Shown here one piece after another: positions 1 to 9,188 of a DNA stretch of 64,000 nucleotides; position 1 is the first letter of the stretch; each line of letters starts with the position of its first letter. Position numbers and translations under genes: made by a program. The notes under the pieces were generated by a model. It saw nothing but the letters and a program-made list of their open reading frames with translations, was not told where the DNA came from and ran no database searches. The stretch is from UTCHB3 sp964431385 (GTDB taxonomy: Bacteria > Bacteroidota > Ignavibacteria > Ignavibacteriales > Ignavibacteriaceae): the NCBI GenBank assembly GCA_964431385.1, contig CAYSJM010000005.1, positions 44,834 to 108,833 of the forward strand, given 5' to 3'.

Positions 1-1
1 G

Positions 2-652
2 GACAGCACGAAAAAGAATATCGCTTTGGTATTCACAGGTCATGAATTTGCTGATGGATATAAAACCATTACGACGACTCTGAATAAATTTAATATTAAG
101 GGAAATTTTTTCTTTACCGGTGATTTTTACAGAAATCCTGAATTTTCTGATATGATCAGTGTCTTAAAAAAATCGGGTCACTATCTCGGTGCCCACTCGG
201 ATAAACATCTTCTCTACAATTCATGGGAAAAGCGCGATTCCACTCTCGTAACACGGCTACAATTCGAAAACGATGTAATCGATAATTACAGGGAGATGGC
301 AAAATTTGGCATATCAAAAGATGATGCACCCTATTTTCTGCCACCATTCGAATGGTACAACGGGGAAATTTCGGGTTGGACTGAAGGAATGGGACTAAAA
401 TTAATTAATTTTACCCCGGGTACAAAATCAAATCAGGATTGGACGATTCCCTCCGGTTCATATTATTTTTCTTCCGATTCCATTTATTCATCGATCTTAA
501 ATTTTGAAAAATCATCACCACAAGGGCTAAACGGGTTTATTCTTCTCACTCATTTTGGTACACATCCTGAACGAACTGACAAATTTTACGCAAAACTCGA
601 ACAATTAATTTTGTATCTTAAGCAAAAAGGATATAATTTTGTCAGACTGTAA
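2..652 (+). CDS. Polysaccharide deacetylase-like protein, 5' truncated by window edge
   Basis: The reading frame is open to the first base, so only the C-terminal ~216 residues are present; an internal TTG at 26 could be read as a start but the frame continues upstream in the same fold (KKNIALVFTGHEFADG). The pattern fits a NodB-type carbohydrate esterase domain: a beta strand ending in the first metal motif, then KGNFFFTGDFYRNPEF, then GAHSDKHLLY, which matches the H-S-x-x-H metal motif. The first motif reads FTGHEFADG instead of the usual TFDDG, so the metal-binding Asp is not in its normal place. Such domains remove N- or O-acetyl groups from polysaccharides, and fusions to glycoside hydrolases are known. 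The upstream domain, if any, lies outside the window. Confidence 0.7.
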   Translation, partial: DSTKKNIALVFTGHEFADGYKTITTTLNKFNIKGNFFFTGDFYRNPEFSDMISVLKKSGHYLGAHSDKHLLYNSWEKRDSTLVTRLQFENDVIDNYREMAKFGISKDDAPYFLPPFEWYNGEISGWTEGMGLKLINFTPGTKSNQDWTIPSGSYYFSSDSIYSSILNFEKSSPQGLNGFILLTHFGTHPERTDKFYAKLEQLILYLKQKGYNFVRL

Positions 653-687
653 TTTTACACTTCTCCCTCTTTAATCATCGGAGTATC

Positions 688-2025
688 ATGGAAATCATCA
701 AATTCATCGAAACAGCTATCGACGCTGCTGCCGGTTTTCTATGGGGATGGCCCCTGATCATCCTGCTTTTTGGCACGCACATTTATTTGACCATACAAAC
801 AGGATTTATTCAAAAGTACATTTTTAAGGCTATTAAAATCTCCGTCAAAAAGGATGAAGGTGCAGAGGGAGATGTCAGTCAGTTTGGAGCTCTGGCAACT
901 GCTCTCGCCGCAACAATCGGAACAGGTAATATTGTGGGAGTTTCAACAGCAATCGTCGCCGGAGGTCCGGGTGCAGTTCTTTGGATGTGGTTTACAGGTA
1001 TTTTTGGAATTGCCACCAAATATTCTGAAGCACTTCTATCGGTAAAATACAGAGTAAAAACTGAAGATGGTGGATTTGCAGGCGGACCGATGTATGTGCT
1101 CGAAAAAGGGCTAAACATGAAGTGGTTGGGGGTAATATTCGCCGCTTTAACTGCTTTTGCCGCTTTTGGAATCGGTAACATGGTTCAGGCAAACTCAATT
1201 GCCCACCTCAGTAGCGATACTCTCGGTATAAATCCACACATTGCCGGCATCGTAATGGCAGTGTTCACCGCTCTGGTGATTTTAGGTGGAATCAAGTCAA
1301 TCGCACGGGTTTGCGAAGCCCTGGTGCCCCTGATGGCTTTCGTTTACATCGTTGGTTGCATTGTGTTATTAGTCATTAATTTCTCAACGCTCGGTGATAC
1401 ACTCATGCTCATTTTTGAATCCGCTTTCACAGGAAGTGCTGCCATTGGTGGTTTTGCCGGTGCTGCCATGAAAGAAGTGGTTAAAGCGGGTGTTTCCCGT
1501 GGTTTATTCAGTAACGAATCAGGTTTGGGAAGTGCACCTATAGTAGCAGCTGCTGCCCAGACCAGAAATCCCGTACGACAGGCACTCGTTTCCTCTACCG
1601 GTACTTTTTGGGATACCGTGGTTGTATGTGCATTTACAGGCCTTGTGGTTGTTAACAGTGGATTCTGGAAAGAAGGGGGTCTGAATGGCTCAGCACTCAC
1701 GAGTGAAGCCTTTGGACATATTGGAATAATCGGTCCAATTTTTCTCACATTTTCACTACTTACATTCGTCTTTTCAACTATTCTTGGCTGGTCATACTAC
1801 GGCGAAAAAGCTGCGGAATACCTCTTCGGGAAAAAAGTACTGCTGCCCTATCGAATCCTTTGGGTAATTTTTGTTTATGTCGGTTCAGTTCAGTCCCTCG
1901 ATCTCGTGTGGGATTTCGCTGATCTCGCCAACGGACTTATGGCAATTCCAAATATTGTTTCGCTTATTATGCTCACTAAGATACTGAAATCGGAGACTGA
2001 AAAGTATATTGATGAGGTGGAGTAG
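688..2025 (+). CDS. Sodium:alanine/glycine symporter (AGCS family)
   Basis: A 445-residue polytopic inner-membrane protein. The family signature is clear: GTGNIVGVSTAIVAGG leading into GPGAVLWMW at about residues 78-101, and NESGLGSAPIVAAAAQT at 276-292. The length is normal for AGCS (alanine or glycine:cation symporter) proteins, which import small amino acids with sodium or protons. The ATG is preceded by CGGAG about 8 bases upstream, one of the clearer Shine-Dalgarno sites in the window. The exact substrate cannot be read from the sequence. It lies 35 bases after the deacetylase-like gene and its end is 31 bases before the likely start of the esterase gene, so the three may be co-transcribed. 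Confidence 0.93.
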   Translation: MEIIKFIETAIDAAAGFLWGWPLIILLFGTHIYLTIQTGFIQKYIFKAIKISVKKDEGAEGDVSQFGALATALAATIGTGNIVGVSTAIVAGGPGAVLWMWFTGIFGIATKYSEALLSVKYRVKTEDGGFAGGPMYVLEKGLNMKWLGVIFAALTAFAAFGIGNMVQANSIAHLSSDTLGINPHIAGIVMAVFTALVILGGIKSIARVCEALVPLMAFVYIVGCIVLLVINFSTLGDTLMLIFESAFTGSAAIGGFAGAAMKEVVKAGVSRGLFSNESGLGSAPIVAAAAQTRNPVRQALVSSTGTFWDTVVVCAFTGLVVVNSGFWKEGGLNGSALTSEAFGHIGIIGPIFLTFSLLTFVFSTILGWSYYGEKAAEYLFGKKVLLPYRILWVIFVYVGSVQSLDLVWDFADLANGLMAIPNIVSLIMLTKILKSETEKYIDEVE

Positions 2026-2056
2026 CATTCCCCAAAAACTCAAAAACCATATTACC

Positions 2057-4269
2057 ATGCACCAGCAACCCAAAAACCGTAACAAATTAAATATTCTGAA
2101 GCCACTTGTAATCTTCCTTGTGGCTTTGTTTATATCTTCGTGCTCAAATGCTCAGATGCCGACAAAGAAGCTGAGTCTGCCCTCAATTTTTAGTGATAAT
2201 ATGATTTTGCAACGGAATAGTGAGATTACGATTTGGGGAAATGGAGAACCCGGCAAAAAGGTGATTGTAAAAGGCGGGTGGGGTGAAGAATCTGAGGGCT
2301 CAGTTAGCAATTCGGGTGAGTGGAGATTAAGCATAAAAACCCCCGATGCCGGCGGTCCACATGTGTTAACAATTTTTAGCGGTACCGACTCAATCTCGTA
2401 TAAAAATGTGTTATCAGGTGAGGTGTGGCTCTGTTCCGGGCAATCGAATATGGAGATGCCTCTTGGTGGTTGGCCTCCAAATGATACAATCTTTACTGCT
2501 GCAGATGAAATTCCGAAGGCTAACTACCCAAAGTTACGGTTCTTTACCGTTGAGAGAAAAACATCAATTTCACCCGAATCAGATTGTAAAGGAAGTTGGA
2601 GCGAATGCAATCCCCAGTCAGCCTCTACTTTCAGTGCTACGGCATTTTTCTTCGGTAAAAAACTGATGAATGAACTGGATATCCCAATCGGGTTGATTCA
2701 CTCAAGTTGGGGTGGATCACCNNNNNNNNNNNNNNNNNNNNNNNNNNNNNNNNNNNNNNNNNNNNNNNNNNNNNNNNNNNNNNNNNNNNNNNNNNNNNNN
2801 NNNNNNNNNNNNNNNNNNNNNTGAATGAACTGGATATCCCAATCGGGTTGATTCACTCAAGTTGGGGTGGATCACCCATTGAATCATGGATGAGTGCAAA
2901 ATCTCTCCAAGATTTCCCCGAATACACAGATTTTTTGAAAGGCATGGCAAAAAGCAAGGATGAATCTGAAAAACTAAAATTATGGCTCGAAAAACTTCCT
3001 CAAATCGATATGCGTGAGAAAAAAGGTGCCGACAAATGGGAAAACCTTGAATTTAATGATGCGGCATTCGCTGCAACAGACTTCGAGGACTCAAAATGGT
3101 CGAAAACTCAAATGCCCGCTGATTGGATGAAATTTGGGTTTGGCAATTTTGATGGTGTGATCTGGTTCAGAACAAAAATTGATATCCCTGAAGGATGGTT
3201 AAACAAAGATTTGACACTTTCCCTCGGACCCATAGATGATATGGATGCCACCTTCGTCAATGGGATGAAAGTTGGTGGATACGAACGAGAGGGGCACTGG
3301 CAAACTGAAAGGAATTACACCATACCAGCAAAATTGGTGAATACAAAAAGTCTGACTATCGCTGTGAGAGTTCTGGATAACATGCAAGGTGGTGGAATGT
3401 ATGGAAGTCACGAATCATTTCGAATCCATCTTAAAGGGACAAAAGAATCAATCTCGCTGGTAAAAGAATGGAAATATTTACCTGTGGCTGAATATCGTGA
3501 TTCAAAATTTTACCTCTTCTCAGGGAACGGATTTGATTATGCATCAAGACCTCAAGTTCAGTCGGAAATATCATTTCAATCACCAACGGTGCTTCACAAC
3601 GGAATGATAACACCACTTATTCCGTATAAAATTCGGGGTGCAATCTGGTATCAGGGAGAATCGAACACTAATAATCCAATACGCTATAAGGACCTTTTTC
3701 CAAAAATGATAGAAGAGTGGCGAGGACTTTGGGGCGATCAATTTTCTTTTTATTACACGCAAATAGCACCTTATAACTATTATGCAGGTACAAACTCTCA
3801 ACTCTTAAGGGAGTCACAATTTATGTCAATGTCGGTTCCAAAAACAGGTATGGCGGTTACGCTTGATATTGGCAACACTTCAAATATTCATCCGGGGAAT
3901 AAAAAAGATGTCGGTGAAAGACTCGCTCTCTGGGCTCTGGCGAAGGATTACAACAAAAATCCGGTCTATTCCGGACCTGTTTATAAGTCGTTTAAAGTGG
4001 AAAACGATAAGATTGTACTCACATTTGATTTTTCAGACGGGCTTAAACTCTTGCCAAAAAATGGAAATCTTAACTTTATTATTGCGGGGGAAGATAAGTT
4101 TTTCCACAAGGCTGATGTGACAATAGTTGGCTCTGCAATTGTTGTTTCTTCACCAAATGTAAAAACCCCTGTTGCTGTAAGGTATTGTTGGAGCGACACT
4201 TCCGAAGCAACTCTTTTTAACGGAGCGGGACTTCCGGCATCCTCTTTTAGAACAGACAATTGGAAGTGA
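2057..4269 (+). CDS. Sialate O-acetylesterase (SASA family) lipoprotein, interrupted by an assembly gap
   Basis: The gene is split by 100 Ns, but the 55 bases before and after the gap are identical and in the same codon phase. Removing the Ns and one copy gives one continuous frame of about 685 residues. The ATG at 2057 is preferred over 2009 because it places a lipoprotein signal (LVALFISSC, lipid Cys about residue 29) at the N-terminus and avoids overlap with the symporter. SASA-domain hallmarks are CSGQSNMEM (nucleophile Ser), IWYQGESNT, and IHPGNKKDVGERLA, which carries the catalytic His. A jelly-roll-like insert (EGWLNKDLTLSLGPIDDMD) lies between. The enzyme would remove O-acetyl groups from sialic acids or other acetylated glycans at the cell surface. 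Confidence 0.88.
2667..2721 (+). repeat. 55-bp direct repeat, copy 1 (contig-end overlap)
   Basis: Starts TGAATGAACTGG and ends GGTGGATCACC, abutting the N run. It is identical to 2822-2876. This is best explained as the unmerged overlap of two contig ends and not as a biological repeat, since both copies encode the same stretch of the esterase (NELDIPIGLIHSSWGGS). Confidence 0.95.
2722..2821. other. Assembly gap (100 N)
   Basis: Exactly 100 consecutive Ns inside the sialate O-acetylesterase gene. The size is the conventional placeholder for an unknown gap. Identical 55-base flanks show that the two contigs actually overlap, so no sequence needs to be missing. Confidence 0.98.
2822..2876 (+). 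repeat. 55-bp direct repeat, copy 2 (contig-end overlap)
   Basis: Identical to 2667-2721 and directly after the N run. It sits in the same codon phase, so collapsing the two copies restores the esterase reading frame. Confidence 0.95.
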
Positions 4270-4456
4270 AATCCCGAACATATTTTTGGTAGCATAAAAA
4301 ACTAATCGTAAATTATCTTTTTGCAATAACAAACTTTCTATCGGAGATTTTATACCTTTCTCGAACAACAGTCTTTTCGACAACAAGTACAAAATTTGGA
4401 CAGCCTTATTTGCGGTCGCACTTTTTTTTGGTCTTTCTTCGACCGTTTCCTCTTTT

Positions 4457-5458
4457 TTGTATTACATTGGTAATAATCAGGAGTTTCATTGGGATGTATA
4501 TCTGCCCCAACGGCTTCCGAGCTACTTTATGTGGGCTTTATTCGTTCCGCTCATACACAAAAGAGTTGCAGAACAGTTTAGCCATTCAGGTTCAGTTACT
4601 GAGAAAGTGATTAAACTTACAGGCTGGATAATTCTGATTTCGGTGATGCACCGTCTTCTGGCATTTTTCTCGATTGGTCTGATTATGGAAAATCTTGGAG
4701 AGATACTTTCCACTCTTTTTTCAAATCCAAAAGAGATAATTTTACCTTTGATTTCCCTCTCCGCAGACAGTTTTATGCTCACGGTAATAATTGGTCTGAC
4801 AGCCGGTGTTATAGAATATTCCCGGTTTATCAAGCAGGAAAATGTAAAACAGGAAGAAATTAAAAGAAGATTGGTTGAGTCACAATTGCAGAATCTGACG
4901 GGCAATCTTCATCCACACTTCCTTTTTAATGCACTCCACGGCATCTCGATGATGATCTATAAAGACCCCATGCTCGCTGACAAAATGATCTCATCACTGA
5001 GCGACTTGCTCAGAAGCACATTCCAAAACTCAGAAGATCAGTTTATTACTCTGAAAAAAGAGATTGAGATCGGAAGAAATTATCTTTCAATTCAGAAACT
5101 TAGATTTGGAGCCAGAATATCAGAAACAGTCGAACTCCCCGGCATGGGTGGTGATGTTATGGTACCAAAATTTATACTTCTCCCTTTACTCGAAAATTGC
5201 ATCAAGCACAATGTTGACATAACACCTGAGGCAATTGAAATTGGATTAAGAGTAGCAGTAACAGACTCGAATGTAAAAATTATCGTAAGAAACAGCAGGC
5301 CCGTAAAAAAGGTAAAAGACCCGCTTCCATCAGGCGAAGGGGTAAAACAAATCAGATCGAGACTTACAATTCTTTACGATGAGAGTTTTAAATTCGATAT
5401 AAAAGAAACCGAAACCGAATACATTGTTGAAGTGTTGCTGCCTGTTAAAGAAAAATGA
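4457..5458 (+). CDS. LytS-type sensor histidine kinase (His_kinase family)
   Basis: A membrane sensor kinase with about four hydrophobic segments followed by a His_kinase core: H-box HPHFLFNALHGIS (His about residue 152 from the TTG at 4457) and N-box PLLENCIKHN. It would phosphorylate the adjacent LytTR regulator, whose ATG overlaps its stop (ATGA). The start is uncertain. The frame is open back to 4298, after a TAA at 4295, and residues encoded upstream of 4457 (WTALFAVALFFGLSS) look like a genuine first membrane helix, yet no ATG, GTG or TTG lies in frame between 4298 and 4457. The true start may be a rare codon, or a base error may hide it. The input signal is unknown. Confidence 0.88.
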   Translation: MYYIGNNQEFHWDVYLPQRLPSYFMWALFVPLIHKRVAEQFSHSGSVTEKVIKLTGWIILISVMHRLLAFFSIGLIMENLGEILSTLFSNPKEIILPLISLSADSFMLTVIIGLTAGVIEYSRFIKQENVKQEEIKRRLVESQLQNLTGNLHPHFLFNALHGISMMIYKDPMLADKMISSLSDLLRSTFQNSEDQFITLKKEIEIGRNYLSIQKLRFGARISETVELPGMGGDVMVPKFILLPLLENCIKHNVDITPEAIEIGLRVAVTDSNVKIIVRNSRPVKKVKDPLPSGEGVKQIRSRLTILYDESFKFDIKETETEYIVEVLLPVKEK

Positions 5459-6171
5459 TCAAAGCGATAATTGTTGAGGATGAAGTTCTTGCCAGGGAAA
5501 AACTAAGGTTCTTTCTCGAGGATTTCCCAAATGTGGAAGTGGTGGCAGAGTGCGCAGATGCTATGACTGCCCTTGAGTCGATAAAAAAACACTCCCCTGA
5601 TCTAATTTTTCTTGACATTCAGTTACCCGGTATTTCCGGGATGGAATTGATTCGTTCGATCTCCAAAAATCCTCCAGGCGTTATCTTTACAACAGCATTT
5701 GATAATTACGCTATCGAAGCTTTCGATTTTCGCACTCTTGGTTATCTGCTCAAGCCATTTGATAGACAAAGATTTCGAGCTACAATGCTGAAAGCCCTGG
5801 AACAATTGGGTGGCTCAAACGGTGAAGTTGAGGAACGGAAAAAGATCCCCGTAAAAAAGAGTGGTGAAACGGGGAAATTCCTCATGCTCGATACAAATGA
5901 TATTTGCCTTATTCAATCAAATGGAAATTCAATATTAATTGGTACTGACTCAGAGATATATACTATGCAATCATCTCTCACAGCTATAGAGCAGCACCTC
6001 GGAAACAGTCTATTTATCAGAGTCCACAGAACTATGATCGTAAACAAGGACAAGATAGTTGAAATTGAAAATCTCTCCAATAATGAATACCAGCTTAAAC
6101 TTAAAAATGGCAAAAAAATCTGGACAGGTAGAAAATATGCTGCGGTTATTCAGGAGTTATTAAAAATTTAG
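5455..6171 (+). CDS. LytTR-family response regulator
   Basis: A 238-residue two-domain regulator. The receiver domain (about 1-115) has the acidic pocket VEDE, phospho-acceptor Asp54 in LIFLDIQLPG, and the conserved Lys100 in GYLLKPFD. The C-terminal half (about 135-236) has the LytTR DNA-binding pattern (IQSNGNSILI, then LFIRVHRTMIVNKDKI, then GKKIWTGRKY). It overlaps the kinase gene by four bases, so the two are translationally coupled. LytTR regulators usually control surface, polysaccharide or secretion genes. Targets cannot be assigned here, although the flanking esterase and T9SS cargo genes are plausible neighbours in the regulon. Confidence 0.95.
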   Translation: MIKAIIVEDEVLAREKLRFFLEDFPNVEVVAECADAMTALESIKKHSPDLIFLDIQLPGISGMELIRSISKNPPGVIFTTAFDNYAIEAFDFRTLGYLLKPFDRQRFRATMLKALEQLGGSNGEVEERKKIPVKKSGETGKFLMLDTNDICLIQSNGNSILIGTDSEIYTMQSSLTAIEQHLGNSLFIRVHRTMIVNKDKIVEIENLSNNEYQLKLKNGKKIWTGRKYAAVIQELLKI

Positions 6172-6291
6172 TCATCCCCCCATAACACTTCACACCAAAT
6201 AAATAACAACTCGGCACCCGAAGCCAATCTATAATTCTTGATTCCCCTTTATTACGATTGTATTTTAACCGTAATTAAAAGGAGCTTCCCA

Positions 6292-8043
6292 ATGAAACAA
6301 GCAATCATCTACTTAATTTTTCTCACTTTTGTGACGAGTGCTCAGCGATTTATCAACATAACTGAAGGTCCCGTGGTTAATGATGGTGGAGATTCCCGTT
6401 CAGTGAACTGGATTGATTTCGATCGTGATGGTGATCTCGATCTCTTTGTAAGTAACGGCAAAAACGGAGGTCAGAACAACTTCTTTTATAAAAACAATGG
6501 CGATGGTACATTCTCCAAATTGGATTCGTTAATTATAACAAAGGATAATTCACCTTCCGTCGGGGCATCGTGGGCTGATTTTGACAATGATGGATACCCG
6601 GATTTGTTTGTTTCGACCTGGTATAACAAAATCAATTATCTCTATAATAACAACGGTAATGGCACATTTACCCAACTTTCATCGTCGGCGGTGATGACTG
6701 ATTTAACTTATTCTGAAACAGGAACATGGGGGGACTACAATAAAGACGGCTGGTTGGACCTCTATGTAACAAACAGTGCCGGAAGCACTCGAAATTTGCT
6801 CTATAAAAACAATGGTGATGCAACTTTTACCAAGATCGCCCAAACTGGTTTTCTTACAGATCAATATTTCTCAAGAAATGCAGATTTCATCGAATACAAC
6901 GGTGACTTTCTGCCCGATCTCTTTGTTGTCAACGAAGGTGGACAGAACGAAAATCTCTACACAAATCTAGGAAACGGATCGTTCACCAGAACCGGAAACA
7001 CGCCTCTCTTGAATAATGGCGGCAGTTCAATAAGCTCAAACTATGAAGACATCGACAACGACGGTGATGTGGATTTTTTCATCTCCAACGCTGAAGGCGG
7101 CAGGAACTGGATGTTTATGAATGACGGAAATAACAACTTTACGAAGGTGATCGAACCTTTTAACAGTGATATCGCTAACTCTTTCTCAAGCATTTTTGGT
7201 GACATCGATAATGACGGAGACCTCGATCTTTTTGTATCAAATGCCTTCAATTCAACAAACACCCCAATGAACAATTTCCTCTATATCAATCAGGGAAATG
7301 GAGTATTCACACGCGATACAGTGACTCTTTCAGCACAATCAGGCTGGACATACGGGGCTGCGTTCGCTGATTATAATAAAGACGGCTGGCTCGATCTCTT
7401 TACCGCGAATTGTTTTGGGGCAAACCAGAACAATTCACTGTATCGTAATTCGGGTGGAACAAATAACTGGATAATTATCGATATTGAAGGGAAAAAAAGT
7501 AACCGTGATGCGATTGGGTCCGTGGTCAAAATCAAGGTGACAGAAAACGGAGTTTCAAGATGGATGACCAGACGGGTTTCTGCTCAGTCGGGGCATTGCA
7601 GTCAAAATATGCAGTTACACTTCGGACTTGGAACAACAACCACCATCGACTCTGCGATAGTATTGTGGAGTTCCGGAATTGTGCAATTAGTGAATGGGCT
7701 AACCATTAATTCTTTTAATAAAATAGTTGAAGACACTACTCTCACTGACATAAAAGATGAACCGATCGGGTTAAAGAGCCAAAGTTTTAAGTTACATCAG
7801 AATTACCCAAATCCTTTTAATCCACAGACAACAATTTCTTTCACTACTGAAAAAGAAGGAATTGTAACTCTGAGGATTTATGACATACTTGGAAATCTGG
7901 TACAGGAAGTCATGAACCAACATAAAAATGCAGGTCATCACTCAGTTGTAGTGAACGCGGATGGTTTTAGTTCAGGTGTTTATCTCTATGAACTCACTTC
8001 AAACGGTGGCAAAATTGTGAAGAAACTTTCAATTTTGAAATAA
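6292..8043 (+). CDS. FG-GAP/VCBS repeat protein with ASPIC/UnbV domain and T9SS sorting domain
   Basis: About 583 residues from the ATG at 6292, chosen because it is preceded by AAAGGAG at a spacing of about 8 and opens a clean signal peptide (MKQAIIYLIFLTFVTSAQ). The body holds about seven FG-GAP-like units with calcium-loop patterns such as DFDRDGDLDLF, DFDNDGYPDLF and DYNKDGWLDLF, giving a predicted beta-propeller. An ASPIC/UnbV module follows (GSVVKIKVTENG ... HFGLG), then a C-terminal sorting domain with YPNPFNPQTTISF, RIYDILGNLV and GVYLYEL. It is expected to be exported by Sec and placed on the surface or released by T9SS. Its ligand or substrate is unknown. Confidence 0.9.
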   Translation: MKQAIIYLIFLTFVTSAQRFINITEGPVVNDGGDSRSVNWIDFDRDGDLDLFVSNGKNGGQNNFFYKNNGDGTFSKLDSLIITKDNSPSVGASWADFDNDGYPDLFVSTWYNKINYLYNNNGNGTFTQLSSSAVMTDLTYSETGTWGDYNKDGWLDLYVTNSAGSTRNLLYKNNGDATFTKIAQTGFLTDQYFSRNADFIEYNGDFLPDLFVVNEGGQNENLYTNLGNGSFTRTGNTPLLNNGGSSISSNYEDIDNDGDVDFFISNAEGGRNWMFMNDGNNNFTKVIEPFNSDIANSFSSIFGDIDNDGDLDLFVSNAFNSTNTPMNNFLYINQGNGVFTRDTVTLSAQSGWTYGAAFADYNKDGWLDLFTANCFGANQNNSLYRNSGGTNNWIIIDIEGKKSNRDAIGSVVKIKVTENGVSRWMTRRVSAQSGHCSQNMQLHFGLGTTTTIDSAIVLWSSGIVQLVNGLTINSFNKIVEDTTLTDIKDEPIGLKSQSFKLHQNYPNPFNPQTTISFTTEKEGIVTLRIYDILGNLVQEVMNQHKNAGHHSVVVNADGFSSGVYLYELTSNGGKIVKKLSILK

Positions 8044-8103
8044 AAGCTAAAGGTACTTCCCCCGATTATATTTAAGTGGGAGAATTTTTGTAAATTTCAC
8101 ATC

Positions 8104-9177
8104 ATGAAAAAATGTAAATTAATTCTCCTCGCTATTCTTTCGGTTTTGGCTTTTACTGTCAACTCATGCACCCTTTACGAAGCTGCACCAAACCTGGCTC
8201 ACGATAAATTGTTGATGAGCTGGTTGAGTGATCCCCGGTATGTTGAGACTGAGTTAAGGGTCACCATAAAGAATTTTAAGGTCCTCACGGGGAATGAATT
8301 AATTAAAGCCAATCGCGAAATGAACATTCCCGATAATACTCCACCCACCTTCAGAATCTGGAGCTCACAACCATTAGAATATATAAACCAAAAGAATGTG
8401 CAATTCCTCGGTGTTTCTCAAGAACCTGATGAGAAGTGGACAGACACGGAAAATGGTAATGTCATTTTTTACTGGGATATCGCAAAAAGATTAAAAGACG
8501 GTGATTCGATAGTGATTTCAAGAAGATTCCGGTATGATTTATTCAATTTTGCAGTTCCACAAGACATTCAAACTGCAAATGCACCCGACGGAATGATCGA
8601 AGATCCTGCAAGATTTCTTTTATCCGAAGAGTTTTTGGAATTAAACGACAGCATCAAAGCAAAAGCCGCCTCAATTGCCGGTAGTGAAACCGATCCTTTG
8701 AAGAAGGCACGCCTCTTTTATGATTGGACGAGGGGAAACATGAAATATGAGTGGCCTGTACTCGTAAGAGGAGCAGGTGAGGCTCTAAAAACCTGTAAAG
8801 GTGACTGTGGACAATATTCCTATCTTTATATCGCTTTGTGCAGATCTGCTAACATCCCTTCAAGATTGGTATCAGGTTTTATGTTGGCTCCCGATACCCT
8901 CAGCTACCATGTCTGGTCAGAAATTCAACTTCCCGGTCTCGGCTGGGTACCTGTAGATTGTACAGATAAAAATGGATTCCTTTCGTTGGATAATCGGAGG
9001 CTTGTAACCTCTCGAGGTATGAATATACTTCTAAGGAATGTACCCGTTTGGGCAACCTATAAAAACAGCGAAGCCCAAAACGGAAAAACAGACTTTATGC
9101 AGATGATGACAACAGTAATCAGTGGGTGTAAAGCCGAGGTATCATCCCGACGAATAATTCACAAATTCGAAAAGTAG
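8104..9177 (+). CDS. Transglutaminase-like lipoprotein
   Basis: A 357-residue protein with a lipoprotein signal (LAFTVNSC, lipid Cys near residue 22). The transglutaminase-like core has the expected triad: Cys235 in GDCGQYSYLY, His269 in YHVWSEI and Asp285 in WVPVDCTD. The helix before the Cys (ARLFYDWTRGNMKYE) is also typical. Family members act as proteases, deamidases or crosslinkers in the periplasm; the substrate cannot be inferred. It lies 60 bases after the FG-GAP gene on the same strand. Its stop codon sits inside a palindrome shared with the converging gene. Confidence 0.87.
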   Translation: MKKCKLILLAILSVLAFTVNSCTLYEAAPNLAHDKLLMSWLSDPRYVETELRVTIKNFKVLTGNELIKANREMNIPDNTPPTFRIWSSQPLEYINQKNVQFLGVSQEPDEKWTDTENGNVIFYWDIAKRLKDGDSIVISRRFRYDLFNFAVPQDIQTANAPDGMIEDPARFLLSEEFLELNDSIKAKAASIAGSETDPLKKARLFYDWTRGNMKYEWPVLVRGAGEALKTCKGDCGQYSYLYIALCRSANIPSRLVSGFMLAPDTLSYHVWSEIQLPGLGWVPVDCTDKNGFLSLDNRRLVTSRGMNILLRNVPVWATYKNSEAQNGKTDFMQMMTTVISGCKAEVSSRRIIHKFEK

Positions 9178-9188
9178 CTGCTACTTTT
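9170..9188. terminator. Bidirectional terminator-like palindrome spanning two convergent stop codons
   Basis: AAAAGTAGC-T-GCTACTTTT is a perfect 9-bp inverted repeat with a one-base centre, flanked by T-rich sequence on the + side and A-rich on the other. It contains the TAG stop of the transglutaminase-like gene (9175-9177) and the complementary stop of the TPR-like gene (9181-9183), and could terminate both convergent transcripts. Confidence 0.6.

Noticed and set aside
2707..2824. Two separate, truncated esterase genes on either side of the Ns
   Set aside because: The flanks are identical and in phase, so this is one gene split by an assembly artefact.
8044..8103. Weak hairpin (TTCCC/GGGAG) followed by Ts after the FG-GAP gene
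   Set aside because: Only five pairs with one wobble; too weak to call a terminator.
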